This document shows positions 21,854 to 33,284 of a DNA stretch of 64,000 bases, piece after piece. The stretch's first letter is position 1. Every line of letters begins with the position of its first letter. A program made the translations under genes and the position numbers. Source of the DNA: Silene latifolia (lineage: Eukaryota > Streptophyta > Magnoliopsida > Caryophyllales > Caryophyllaceae); NCBI RefSeq assembly GCF_048544455.1, contig NC_133536.1, positions 29,514,152 through 29,578,151 on the forward strand. Direction: 5' to 3'. The notes under the pieces are model-generated. The model was given only the letters and a program-made list of their open reading frames with translations, made no database searches and was not told where the DNA came from.

Positions 21854-23983
21854 ATGGAATTCACTATCCTTGTAGCATTATTTTACTTAACAACATTCAT
21901 AATCTCTTACTTAATTACCCAACTAATCCTCCATAAATTTCAAAATCTTCCACCTTCACCTTTCCCTGCAATCCCAATCTTAGGCCACCTTCATCTCCTC
22001 AAAAATCATAACACAATTCACCGAACCCTATCAAACCTCTCCAACAAATTTGGACTGGTACTCCACCTTCAGCTCGGCTCACGCCCAACCGTTGTCATCT
22101 CTTCGGCTCAAGCCGCCGAGGACTGCCTCCACGTAAACGACATCGTTTTTGCCAACAGGCCCGTCCTAGTCGGGTCGGAGATCACAGGGTATGGTGGAAC
22201 CACCATGGCGTGGGCCCCATACGGTCCACTATGGCGAGCCCACCGTAAGATCGCGTCCACTGAGATCCTCTCTGTTCACCGAGTCAATGCGTTATGTGAC
22301 ATACGAGCTGACGAGGTTAAACTGTTACTTAGGAGGATCCAAGTGGAGGGTGCGAATAAGATAATCGAAATTAAGAGTCATTTAGTCGGGTTGGCTACTA
22401 ATGTAATTATGAGGATGGTCGCTGGAAAACGGATTTATAATGAGAATGATAATGAAGATGCCAAGAGATTTGGTAAGATACTTGATGCGTTACATGGCGA
22501 GGCATTTGATGTCGTTGATTTTTTTCCGTTTTTGAAATATCTGGGGTTGAAAAAGATGGCGGAGAAAAGGTTTGGCAAGATATTTGTAGGAATGGATGCG
22601 TTTTTACAGGAATTAGTGGATGAACAAAAGAAGAAAGTGGAGGAATTAGATGGGGAATGTGATGGTGTTGATAAAAAGAATTTGATAAGAGTATTGCTTG
22701 ATTTGAAGAAGAACGATCCTAGTTATGCTACTGATGATATCATTAAGGGCCTAGTTCAGGTACTCTTTCTAACCAACTCGGTTTAACCAGTTTTTCTTTT
22801 CAAATGTTTCGGGTAGTTTAAGATTGGTATCCGTATTAGGTTTAAAACAAATCAAATATGCCCATGTGAAAAGAAGAAGCTAAAAGCTGAATGCATAAAG
22901 AAAAACAAGGATATTTCCGTGATTCCGTCTTAATGAAGACTAGCTGAGGTCTAGAATATATTGTATTTTTTGGTGGGTGTCGGGTGAGAGTTTATTAGAA
23001 CATTGGATCACAACTTTAGTTAGTTTGTGATTGGGGGTTTAGGTTAAACACAAACATGCACATAAATGACCAATGCATTGTTCGCTCATTCATAAGGATC
23101 TATACACCTTTTATCTTATGTAAACTTTTGATGTAGTGTTAAGATCCGGTCATTTTGAATCTCGAGTAAACTTTTGATGTAATGTTAAGATTGCTAACAT
23201 TAGATAGATTTTAACACTCGTAGTATAATTTTGTTTGAAAATATTCAATGGCAGAAAGTTGAGTATACATTTCCATTTATTTTGTTATTGTTGCATATTA
23301 CTCAGTAGTATACAATTTCGAACATTGTAATGTTGTAAATATGACGTTATTAAGTCTACAATGGACAGAATTTGTTACTAGCCGGAACAGAAACTACAGC
23401 GAGCACAATGGAATGGGCATTAACACTTCTTCTAAAAAACCCCGAAGTTCTTAAGAGTGCAAAACAAGAGATTGACAATCATGTTGGCAAGAATCGTCTC
23501 TTAGAAGAATCGGACCTTTCACATCTCCCTTATCTACATTGCATAATAAACGAGACACTTCGAATGTACCCTGCTGCTCCCTTATTTGTACCGCACGAGT
23601 CATCGTCAGATTGTATGGTGAATGGGTATCGTATTCCAAAAGGCACTCTGCTAAACGTGAATGTCTGGGCCATACAAAATGACCCGAAGATTTGGAACGA
23701 TCCTACTAAATTTAAGCCTGAAAGATTTAAGGGTGTGAAAGGTGACAAAATTAGATATGAGTTCATGCCATTTGGATCGGGTAGGCGGGCTTGCCCAGGT
23801 GAAAACTTAGCCATGCGGGTGGTTGGATTAACATTAGGATCTATAATACAATGTTTTGATTTGAAAAGGGTTGGGGAAATTGACATGGAAGAAAAGGTTT
23901 CACTCACCATGTGGAAAGCTAAACCACTAAGAGCTAAGTTTCTTTGTTATAGTGATATGGTTGAGTTATTGTCCCATATTTGA
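21854..23983 (+). CDS. Cytochrome P450, CYP81-like, two exons
   Basis: Exon 1 is 21854-22759 (302 codons) and exon 2 is 23369-23983, with a 609 bp phase-0 GT-AG intron (CAG/GTACTC...GGACAG/AAT). The product is 506 residues, normal for the family. Residues 3-29 form a membrane anchor, followed by a Pro-rich hinge (LPPSPFPAIP). Exon 1 has LGHLHLLK and the WAPYGPLWRAHRKIAS helix-C region. The I-helix AGTETT lies at 307-312, ExxR (ETLR) at 364-367, FKPERF at 417-422, and the haem loop FGSGRRACPG at 437-446 with Cys444. It is an ER-anchored, NADPH-reductase-dependent monooxygenase. CYP81 members hydroxylate isoflavonoids, lignans, glucosinolates and herbicides; the substrate cannot be told here. 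All key residues are present. Other A-type clans (CYP82) are less likely from the haem-loop and N-terminal wording. Confidence 0.88.
22760..23368 (+). other. P450 intron
   Basis: AT-rich, with GT donor and AG acceptor. The part from about 22993 to the acceptor is also found in the downstream duplicate at 24688-25055 with high similarity. That dates the duplication as segmental rather than retrotransposed. Confidence 0.85.
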
Positions 23984-24025
23984 TTTGAGACTTGAGAGAG
24001 TGTTTGTTGTTATATATATTTTTTT

Positions 24026-24031
24026 AATAAA
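24026..24031 (+). terminator. Possible polyadenylation signal of the P450
   Basis: AATAAA, 43 bp after the stop codon, in a T-rich 3' flank. Plant signals are loose, so this is only a candidate. Confidence 0.4.
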
Positions 24032-24473
24032 AAATAATGGAAATGTTTTACCCACTAGATGTATGACTCTCATATACTTATGGAGTATAAACTACAGTAC
24101 AATTAAATGCTATGTAACCAGTGTTGTGTTATTGTTTAGTATGAAAAGAGTCGTGTGTTTCTTCTTTCAATTTTTTGCCTCACAAATTTTTAAAATTATG
24201 TCCTTGGCCGTGTGTTAATTCCACTAATGAAGGCTTAGTTAAATTTGAACTTTGGCTGATTTATGTGCATTGAAGTTATATGAGTACTTTTTTTGGGTGC
24301 AAAGATATAATTAAGAAGTACTTTAAAAGATGCCTGATCATATCCACAAATTCTTGTTTAACTCATGTATGATCGATTTGCTATAGAGTTATTTAAAGAA
24401 TGTTATTTAAAGCGATGCATAATCATATCCACAAAACCTTTGTAAATGAAAACACGTATGCGTTCCCTCCTTG
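24032..24473. other. 3' flank of the P450, no gene seen
   Basis: AT-rich. A short motif 'gatgcNtgatcatatccacaaa' type phrase occurs twice (about 24330 and 24415), a weak direct repeat. No coding or element ends were found. Confidence 0.45.
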
Positions 24474-24676
24474 TGGTGGGTTTTGGGATAGTTTATGTGA
24501 GAAAGTGGAGAGAAATATGTTTGAGAGAAGGAAATAGTTTGTGATTTAAATGTTTTAGTTTGATTGTTTTGATTGATATTGATTGATTGTATTGATTGAT
24601 AGTATTGATTAGATCGATTGCAATGCCTTAGAATTATATAGTATATATAGGTGATACACACTCGTTCATATTCTAG
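24474..24676 (-). repeat. Copia LTR copy (related to 5144-5305)
   Basis: It starts TGGTGGGTTTTGGG and follows the 5144 LTR nearly base by base to 'ctaggat'. No primer-binding site lies beside it. It sits exactly at the left border of the P450 duplicate. Confidence 0.7.
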
Positions 24677-25320
24677 GATCTTTTTCATATTGGATCATAA
24701 CTTTTGTTAGTTTGTGATTGGGGGTTCAGGTTAAACACAAACATGCACATAAATGAGTAATGCATTGTTTGACTCATTCATCAGGATCTATACACATTTT
24801 ATCTTATGTAAACTTTTCGTGATGTAGTGTTAAGATCCGGTCATTTTGAATCTCGATTAAACTTTTGATGTAATGTTTAGATTGCTAACATTAGATAGAT
24901 TTTAACACTCGTAGTATAATTTTGTTTGAAAATATTCAATGACAGGAAGTTGAGTATACATTTCCATTTATTAAGTTATTGTTTCATATTACTCAGTAGT
25001 ATACAATTTCGAACATTGTAATGTTGTAAATATGACATTATTAAGTCTAGAATCGGCAGAATTTGTTACTAACTGGAACAGAAACATCAGCGAGCACGAC
25101 AGAATGGGCATTAGCACGTCGTCTAAACAACCCCAAAGTTCTTAAGAGTGCAAAACAAGCGATTGACAATCATGTTGGCAAGAATCGACTCTTAGGAAAA
25201 CCGGACCTTGCACATCTCCCTTATCTACATTGCATTATAAACGAGACTCTTTGTATGTACCCAACATCCTTAATTTTACCCCACGAGTCCTCGTCCGACT
25301 ATGTAGTGGGTGGCTATTTG
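24677..25320 (+). pseudogene. Partial P450 duplicate
   Basis: Intron-like sequence at 24688-25056 is followed by an exon 2 fragment at 25057-25320. It retains the I-helix motif (LLTGTETSAST), but ExxR reads ETLCMYP, so the essential Arg is Cys. The similarity stops at VVGGY, where LTR sequence (taccatctcgg) begins. Exon 1, PERF and the haem loop are missing. It is a broken tandem copy of the upstream gene. Confidence 0.88.
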
Positions 25321-25325
25321 GAGCA

Positions 25326-25921
25326 TTACCATCTCGGTTGCCTGAGGTAGTGTACATCAAAGAGACCATAAAGAAACAAAGTTAAATAAAGATAAAAATT
25401 TAGTCGATTACAATGCAAAACAGAAACTCCAACTGAAAGTACAACTCAACAAAATGTGATTCTAAAGTCTAGTCAAAGAGCATAAGCTATCTAAGAACTC
25501 GGCGTTGATCCCCACCATCCCGCAAGATGCTCAACCAACAAAACCTGCTAGACAACTGCTCACTCTCCCCCAATGGATCACCGCAGGTTTTGAAAACATA
25601 AGAGGGTCAGTCAACTGCACGATAAACCAAGATATACACAAAATTAACAATCCACATTAACCTGCAATAACACAAACTCCAACTTTCAATATACATTGTC
25701 TAAACCAATGCCAGATCCGTCAGGTCACCCATCTCAACAAGTACCCACACTGCCAGTGGTAGACCACAGCCTTGCCACCTCATGCCCCGCTCATTAGAAC
25801 GAGCTAATCTAGGTCAATAATATGCACATACCCCTTGTGACGGGAGTCACAAGGGGCGAACAAGAGGGTGAAACCAACTCCCGGCATGGCTCACGTTATC
25901 CAATCTAACACCGCCAAATAC
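25326..25921 (-). repeat. Chromovirus A 3' LTR, outer part
   Basis: It begins TTACCATCTCGGttgCCTGAGGTAG, which matches base 50 or so of the 2.43 kb-type LTRs, so about 50 bp of the LTR edge is missing. It ends at AATAC (25917-25921), the target duplication of element B. The LTR continues at 41942. Confidence 0.65.
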
Positions 25922-26048
25922 TGTAACACCCCCATTTATTCGGGAGCCTTTAGCTAGACATTCCCAAATAAATAGGACCGTTACCATCTCGGTTTCCCGA
26001 GGTAGTAGATAACAAAGTCCAACTCACCAAAGTACTTTAAATTAAAAC

Positions 26049-26634
26049 TGATGGGGCATATTCTGCACCGCTGACCAAGTCAACATATTGAGCAAGGTCA
26101 AAGATATCCACAACAAGTCAACGACTTAGACAATCTAGCCGATGCAACCCATCGGCCTGTCAACTGGGGTCTCGGCCTGACAACCTGCCAGCTGGGACAC
26201 ATATCCGCGTACTCATATCCAAGACCCTCGGCCGGCCTGCCATAGGTCTATCGGCCGAGGGTAGAACGGTCTTTCCACCTGCTAGCCACTTGGCCACTTG
26301 GCCACTACGTGACAAAAGGTGAAAGCCTATAAATACTCCTCAACCCTCATTGAGGAAAGGATCCACAAATTAACCTAAGAATCACTATTCATCTGGTAAT
26401 ATCTTCCTTATCTCTCTACAATATACTTAGCCAAGTAACACGCAACTTATCTCTCTAAGTTCACTGACTTGAGCGTCAGAGTGAGTACGCTTGGCACAAA
26501 GCCAAGCCCTCAGTTCGTTCATTGTTGTAGGAGAGGCCGAGAGGAACGATAGAGACGTGAGGAATCCAACTCGAGACATCATTCTACAAGCCACGGGTGG
26601 TAACAATACTTGCTCTGGAATTACACCCGGAACA
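26049..26634 (+). repeat. Element C 5' LTR
   Basis: It starts TGATGGGGCATA and ends CCCGGAACA, with TATA box TATAAATA at 26328-26335. A short duplication (acttggcc twice) just upstream is not present in element D. Confidence 0.93.
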
Positions 26635-26636
26635 AT

Positions 26637-26654
26637 TGGCGCCGTCTGTGGGGA
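26637..26654 (+). other. Primer-binding site of element C
   Basis: TGGCGCCGTCTGTGGGGA, identical to element D. Confidence 0.85.
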
Positions 26655-26728
26655 AAGACACTAGAAGCTAGTCACATTCATTCCCAAACAAAAATACACA
26701 CAAAAAACCCACCCCAAAAGCCAAGAAG

Positions 26729-28776
26729 ATGTCGAAAGAACAAGAGGCATTCGTGACCGACGAAACCGAATTCTACCAGGATGATACCGTCCACAAATCT
26801 GGAGTTGTGCAACCCTCCGCCGGTCAAGTGATTCAACTGGAGTAGGGGATGCCAATAATACCAGACACTCCGCTGCCTGCCGACCAGGTCACCATCATGG
26901 GACATGTGGTTGACGTAGCAAAACTGAAGATGCTCCTGGACCTAATTGGGAGTACGCCGGCTCACACTGTCACGCCGACAAGAGCGACGTAAACCGTCCA
27001 GGAGACCAGGGCCCAAAATGTGACCCCCAGAAACTTAAACGGAGCATTAGGAGAAGCTGATCCTGTCAAGACACCGGGGGAGCCCAAAGTGGTCGTGGTA
27101 GACCTAAGTCCTTCTCGCACTCGTGAGAAGACTGTGTCGCCGCGGCACGAACGAGGCACGCCCGGAGGAGCGAGAGAAGCCCAACTCGTCAGAGTTGGAG
27201 AAGAAGCCCGACTCACCAGAGTCGGAGGAGAAGTCCTTCTCGCTACGAGGAGAGAAGCCGGACTAGGAATGCAAGGAGCCGATCGCCGCGTGTTGTCCGA
27301 CATGTGGTCAGGCAACCCCTCAGCGCCTACGTCCTAGATACTCCGGTGCCGACTAAGCTGAAGTTACCACCCATAGCATACAAAGGGGAAGGTGACCCGA
27401 CTGACCACGTCGAGGCTTACGAGTCTCACATGTCAGTATGGGAGCAACCTGATGAGGTTTGGTGCCGAATCTTCCCAACAACACTGCATGGGATGGCACA
27501 GAGTTGGTACAAGGGGCTGCCCGACGGGTCGGTATACTGTTACGCCGACCTAAAGGACGCATTCCTAGCCCAGTATTCCTGCAACAATAGGAGGGCCGTG
27601 GAGACATCGGACCTCCTAACTATCAGACAGGAGGAAGGCGAGTCTCTCCGAAGTTATGTGAAGAGGTTCGACGCCAAGGTTCAGCAAATTCGTGAGCTGA
27701 ACAGCGAACTGGCAGCCTTCGCGCTAATGAAAGGCCTCCCAAGAGGAGACCTAAAAGACGAGCTCATCAAACGCGGCGGCCTGACCTTTGATGCCGCCAG
27801 AAGATTGGCTGATCAAGCCATTAAAGTGGAGGACTACCACAAAATCTGGGTAGGCCCCAGCGGGGCCGACCACTCAGAGAAGAAGAGCCACCGGGAGAAC
27901 AACCCGAATGAAGAGCGCCGTGACAATAATAGGTCACGGTCTGGCCAATATGCCAGCAAACAGGACCCGGCGGGCGCCGGGGGGAGTTCGGCACCGTACT
28001 ACCGGAAGCAGTACAATAATCACACCCCTCTGGTCGTATCTGCCGCCGAGGTCTTCACCCTGAGCAAAAACGAAGGTCAGAAGTGGGAAATGCCCCCTAG
28101 GGCGAGAAGCGACGGTGACACGAGCCAGTACTGTGAGTACCACGGCCACATCGGCCACTTAACAAACGACTGCCGGCATTTGAAAAACGCCATTGAAGAT
28201 CTAATCCGAACGGGAAGTCTCGGCAAATACGTAGCCGGGGGCCGAAAAACAGATACCGACAGGACGAATAAAAAATCCGTTTCTGAGCGAGTAGGAGTAA
28301 TCAATGTCGTCATCAGGGACAACGAGAACGGTGGGTCCGCTCATGGGCACAAACGGCACCTGAATGAACCATATCAGGCCATCAACTTTGTGCCCAACAC
28401 AGCAACCCCCGCTTCCAACATCCCCGATATGACCATTGGGAAGAAAGACTACGAGGGAGTCATCGCCCCTCACAGTGACCCGCTTGTGGTCCACCTGGAC
28501 ATAGCCAACCACTTGGTGAAGAGATGTCTGATTGACACGGGCGCCTACACGAACATTATGTACAGAGAATGTTTCCTCGACCTCGGTCTGAAGGTTGAAG
28601 ACTTGAGCCCCTACAAACCGGTGTACAGTTTTTCTGGGGCCGGCCTGGTACCCCTGGGATCAATCAAACTGCCGGTAATGTTCGGCGAGGGAAGTGCGGC
28701 CAGGAATGTTATGTCCGAGTTCGTGGTTATTGACGGCTCGTCTGCCCACAACGCCCTCATGGCCGGGTCACTTTGA
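26729..28776 (+). CDS. Element C gag-protease
   Basis: The likely original ATG (26729, MSKEQEAFVTDETEF) runs into a TAG near 26843. The undamaged part is open from before 27304 to 28776. It has a Ser/Arg-rich N-terminal segment just upstream (SRRRSPSRYEERSRTRNA, about 27215-27270). The gag core follows (YKGEGDPTDHVEAYESHMSV, WYKGLPDGSVYCYADLKD, LLTIRQEEGESLRSYVKRFD). The zinc knuckle is CEYHGHIGHLTNDC (28135-28176). The aspartic protease has active site LIDTGAYTNIM at about 28528-28560 and flap-like VVIDGSSAHN. The frame ends early at 28776 from a one-base loss relative to D (catggccgggtc). Gag and protease are fused in one frame, as expected; D has a frameshift between them. The protein could still assemble, if expressed. 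Confidence 0.85.
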
Positions 28777-30592
28777 GCGAAGCCGACGCTGTGATGTCCA
28801 TCCGGGCCCTAACATTAGTGTATGTCTCGGACCGGGGGGAGGCGCATAAGCTCATCTCGAAGAACGAGGAGGATCCCGGTTTATGGGAGGTCTACGCTAA
28901 CGGCCCCTCCACGACCAATAGCTCGAAGGCCGACATCGTTATTATCAGCCCAAACGGAGACGAGTTTGAGTATGCCTTGAAATTCACCTTCTCGGCCTCG
29001 AACAACGAATCCGAATACGAGGCGGTGATAACCGGAGTCGAGCTAGCTAGGGCTGCTGGAGCAGAACACATTGTGTTGAAGACAGACTCACTGTTGGTTA
29101 CTAACCAAATCAGAGGGGGGTTTGAGACTCGGGACGACGGAATGGTAAGGTACCTGGAAAGGGTAAAGGCCGACATAGCAAAATTGAAATCTTTCCAAAT
29201 CCAATGCGTTCCCGGATCGAGAACAACCGGGCCGACGCCCTCTCAAAACTTGCCGTTCAACCATCAAGAATATCAGCCGAACCGTGCTAGTGGATATCAG
29301 GACCGCTAAAAGTATCACTGACGCACTCTGCACGGTGGGCAACATCGAGGCCGTGACAACGTGGATGACTCCCATAATGAAATACAAACTTGCAAATGGG
29401 TTGCCGGAGGACCGCAATCTCTCGGCCAAGATAAAGAGGATCGCCGCCAGGTACTTGTTGTTTGAAGGAGAATTATACAGAAGGTCCGTAATAAGACCAC
29501 TTTTGAAATGCGTCGGCCCGGTAACGCAGAGCTAATTTTGACATAAATTCACGAAGGCATCTGTGGTCATCACATGGGGGCAAGAACGCTGGCCCACAAA
29601 GCTCTCCGAGCCGGCTACTTCTGGCCCACCATGCTTGCGGATTCCAAGGCTAAAACCAAGAAGTGCACGAACTGTCAAATGCATGCTCCGGTGATACACG
29701 CTCCTTCCCGGGACCTACAACCGGTGCTTAATCCCCTCCCTTTCGCACAGTGGGGGATGGATATGCTAGGGCCATTCCCGACGGCCTCCGGAGGAAGGAA
29801 GTTCTTGATCGTCGCCGTTGACTACTTCACCAAATGGGTGGAAGCTGTAGCAGTACCGGCAAAAACCACAGCGGCCGTCAGGAAGGTAATCTGGGAAAAT
29901 GTTATAACTCGTTTTGGATTACCCCAAGTTATGGTATTTGATCACGGCCGAGAGTTTTGGAGTGACCTGATAATGAACTGGCTAGAAGAGCTTGGCATCA
30001 AGTTTGCATACTCCTCCGTCTGTCACCCACAGAGCAACGGGCAGGCGGAGGCGGCCAACAAAACCATCCTCAACGGTTTGAAAAAGACAGTTGAAGACCT
30101 TAAGGGAAGGTGGGCCGATGAACTACCCGGTGTCCTGTGGTCCCTTCGGACCACGGAGAAAGAAGCAATGGGGTACACCCCCTTCCACTTAGTCTACGGC
30201 TCCGGCGATCCCGCAATCGAAGCGACGGTGCCAACATTCGAACGGCTACCTTTAACCTGATTGAAAACGAGGAAGGCCTAAGAGCCTCCCTAGACCTGGT
30301 CGAAGAAAGCCGAGATACGGCACGCCTCAACTTGGCAGTGTACCAAAACCGGATGAAAAGAGCCTACAACCGAAGAGTCCACAAAAGGGACTTAAAAACA
30401 GGAGATCTGGTCCTAAGAAGGTCGGCCGCCACCAACAAAGGAAATATTCATGGAAAATTAACGGCCAACTGGGAGGGACCCTACAAAGTAGTTGAAGAGA
30501 TGAGGCCGGGTACATACCGGCTGACAGACATGGGGGGCGTGCCTTTGATGAGCCACTGGAACACTGACAACCTAAGAAAATACTTTGTATAA
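28777..30592 (+). pseudogene. Element C residual pol (second RNase H and integrase)
   Basis: The segment after the protease goes from YVSDRGEAHKLISKNE directly to EDPGLWEVYANGPSTTNSS. This removes what in D is about 12410-14010, that is RT and the first RNase H. The second RNase H reads ANG where D has TDG, so its first catalytic Asp is lost. Integrase motifs remain: GHHMGARTLAHKALRAGYF, CTNCQMHAPV, WGMDMLGPFPTASGG, VFDHGREFWSD and HPQSNGQAEAANKTI. It is split by single-base shifts near 29520 and 30210. It is not a working pol. Confidence 0.88.
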
Positions 30593-30703
30593 GCGGCGGA
30601 GGTGTCCAAAACCATTGTCGGCACCCCGGCGCGTGTTTATATCTAGTGAAGAAACATCCAAATTTCCCGTCAGTATTTATCTCCTCCGTGGTCGACACGC
30701 TAG

Positions 30704-31413
30704 AAGAAACGTATACTCAGTGCAATTGAGACGTAAATCTAGCGATCAATATGCCTACACAGTTACGAACGCTGTCGCGCCGCAACCCCGCTTACCTCGG
30801 CCAAAGCCGAGAGCGACGGGGAACACGCCGGTCGATACGCTAAAAAAGAAACGTATACTCAGTGCAATTGAGACGCAAATCTAGCGATCAATATGCCGAC
30901 ACAGTTACGAACACTGTCGCACCGCAACCCCGATTACCTCGCCCAAAGCCGAGAGCGACGGGGAACAAGCCGGTCGATACGCTAAAAAAGAAACGTATAC
31001 TCAGTGCAATTGAGACGCAAATCTAGCGATCAATATGCCTACACAGTTACGAACGCTGTCACGCCGCAACCCCGATTACCTCGGCCAAAGCCGAGAGCGA
31101 CGGGGAACACGTCGGTCGATACGCTAGAAGAAACGTATACTCAGTGCAATTGAGACGCAAATCTAGCGATCAATATGCCTACACATTCACGATTTAACGC
31201 CGCCGGCCGCAACCCCGATTACCTCGGCCAAAGCCGAGAGCGACGGGGAACACGTCGGTCGATACGCTAGAAGAAACGTATACTCAGTGCAATTGAGACG
31301 CAAATCTAGCGATCAATATGCCTACACAGTTACGAACGCTGTCGAAGCCGCAACCCCGATTACCTCGGTCAAAGCCGAGAGCGACGGGGAACACGTCGGT
31401 CGACACGCTAAAG
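30704..31413. repeat. Five-copy tandem array, about 142 bp unit
   Basis: Units start with GAAACGTATACTCAGTGCAA at 30706, 30848, 30990, 31130 and 31273 (spacing 142, 142, 140, 143). Each holds 'tcggccaaagccgagagcga' and ends 'cggtcgatacgcta'. It lies between pol and the antisense gene. The short open frames crossing it are by-products of the repeat. Confidence 0.92.
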
Positions 31414-31791
31414 ACGTTAAACACAGTTGGGACATGCATTCAAACTGCCTCGGTCATGCCGAGGGTAGAAACGAAGGCACTCAATTAATAACGCAAAAAG
31501 ACAAACGAGGAATTGTGATCGAAACCCTGGCCAAGCCAAAGGCCGATAAGACGAACTTTATTGAAAACAATTACAGAGAAAGTACAGACGACGGCCGTCC
31601 CCATAAGGATAAGCCTAAACACAACCTACCAGGAGTTTTACTAACAAAACAAGAGAAAGAAAAGCAAAAGGTTACAGACATATCATTTGAAGCGCCAAAA
31701 AGTGGCAGGGAGGAAAGGCTCAATAGTTGGCCCCCGAACAGCTAAAGCTATCCGAGATGCCGGGTGAGTCTGGTGACGACCGCCCGTCTCC
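31414..31791. other. Element C spacer after the array
   Basis: Non-coding, with single relics of the array phrase (ctgcctcggtcatgccgag). It probably holds the 3' untranslated part of the antisense gene; no clear signal was identified. Confidence 0.45.
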
Positions 31792-33186
31792 CTATGCCTG
31801 TTGCTGCCCTCCATCAGTAGCAGCAGCATCTTCGGTGGCCGGCTCAGAGGAGGGCTCGACATTTTCAAGTTCCTTTAGCCTCTCACCCTCCTTCACCTTT
31901 GCATCGTAGGCCGCCTTGGCCTCAGCTATCTGAGCCGCCTTCGCCGCCTCCGCCTTCTCCGCAGCTGCCGCTTCAAAGATCAGCCATCTCATCCAGAAGC
32001 TGCTCAAATTTATCCCACGGGAAGGAGCCGTCAGGGATGAGCTTTTTGATTGCCTCCCTGGTCGCCTCCTCGGCCTGATCCCGGTATTGGGCGCACAGTT
32101 TAGGGAGGAGATCATCTTGAAGCATTTTGATATCCTTCTCCTTTTGAGCAAGGGAAGCCCGCGCATCCCTAAGCGCCTCCGCCTGGTTATGGAACAAATC
32201 TTTCCACTCGTCCCTCTTGGCAACCACGGCGTCATAAGCGCCCTTGTACCGGTCTCGCTCCTCCATCAACTTGGCGGTGGCAGCATCAGCATCCTCAACT
32301 TTGGCTCTCTCGGCCACCAGCAGCTTCTCAACCTCCTCCACACGCCTCTTGGCAGCAAAGAGGTCCAGCTTAGCCTTTCCGGCTTCCCCCCTTGAAGCGG
32401 AGAGATCAAGCTTGAGCTTCGCGATCAACGGCGCAGATTGGGCCACGCTCTTTTCCTGCTCCATGATGTGGGAGCCGGCTAGACGGGTCCACTTCGCCAG
32501 CCTCTTATATATTCTCTCACCCTCCGCCACGAGCTCGTCGGAAGAAATCTTCTGGACCGAGGAGTCAACGGTGACATTTCTATCACCTGTCTTCTCACGC
32601 TGCTTCTCGAGCCGCCGCTCAGTGAGAACGGCCTCTGTCGACGGCGGATCTACAAAAAATTTACACAGAGCATCCACGTCAACACGCATCGACACATCAG
32701 AAAGTCGGTCATCGGGAATGTCCAACGAACCAGCTAGGTCTGAACCGCAAGTTAGGTTCGTACCAGTCTGGACCCTTTTAGTTGGAGGGCCGATTGGGGC
32801 AGTCTTCTCCCCAGCAACGGTGGAAGCAGACGGTGGCACTTTCCTCTTCCTCAGAGGAGAGGAGACCTGAGCAACGGTCACCACCCCACCAGTGATATCG
32901 ACGACCTCCAAATGATCCTTCGGGACCGCTGGAGTCGAAGATGGGGCTGACACTGACGCCGCCGCCATTTTGGACGCCGCCTTCTTCGTTCTCTTCGGCA
33001 CGCCCCCGAGAACCCGTGCCTGGGCCGCCTCCGGATCCAAAGCCTTCAGCTGCCTGTCCATCAGCTCGTTGGGAGCTAGTCTGCGATCAAGCTTGGTAGC
33101 CGTAGGACGCCGTTGAACAACCTTCCCGTCCTTATCAAGCCCCAACCTCTTTAAGGTCTTCTCGGACAGACCCTGGCCAAACCGGT
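31792..33186 (-). CDS. Element C antisense gene, exon 2
   Basis: It follows a TTGCAG acceptor (intron 33284-33187, 98 bp) and reads DRFGQGLSEKTLKRLGLDKDG. The frame is open for about 400 codons to a stop at 31973 (DEMADL). Basic, Pro/Ala-rich N-terminal part; acidic motif CGSDLAGSLDIPDDRLSDVS; then a long coiled coil of Glu/Lys/Ala heptads (about 32560-32050). An Ala-rich tail ending GGQQQA (31792) follows in another frame, matching D's tail, so a frame break may have shortened it. Unlike D this exon has no break before the coiled coil. Confidence 0.68.
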
Positions 33187-33284
33187 CTGCAAGAAATCAA
33201 GCAAGAGTTACATAAAGGAAGCGAAACAAAGCTCTAAAAAGGGATACAACAGGCAAAGATGGGCCTCACACCGACCCCACTCAC

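Noticed and set aside
30704..31413. CRISPR-like regularly spaced repeat
   Set aside because: The whole 142 bp unit is repeated without unique spacers, inside a plant retrotransposon; it is an ordinary tandem array.
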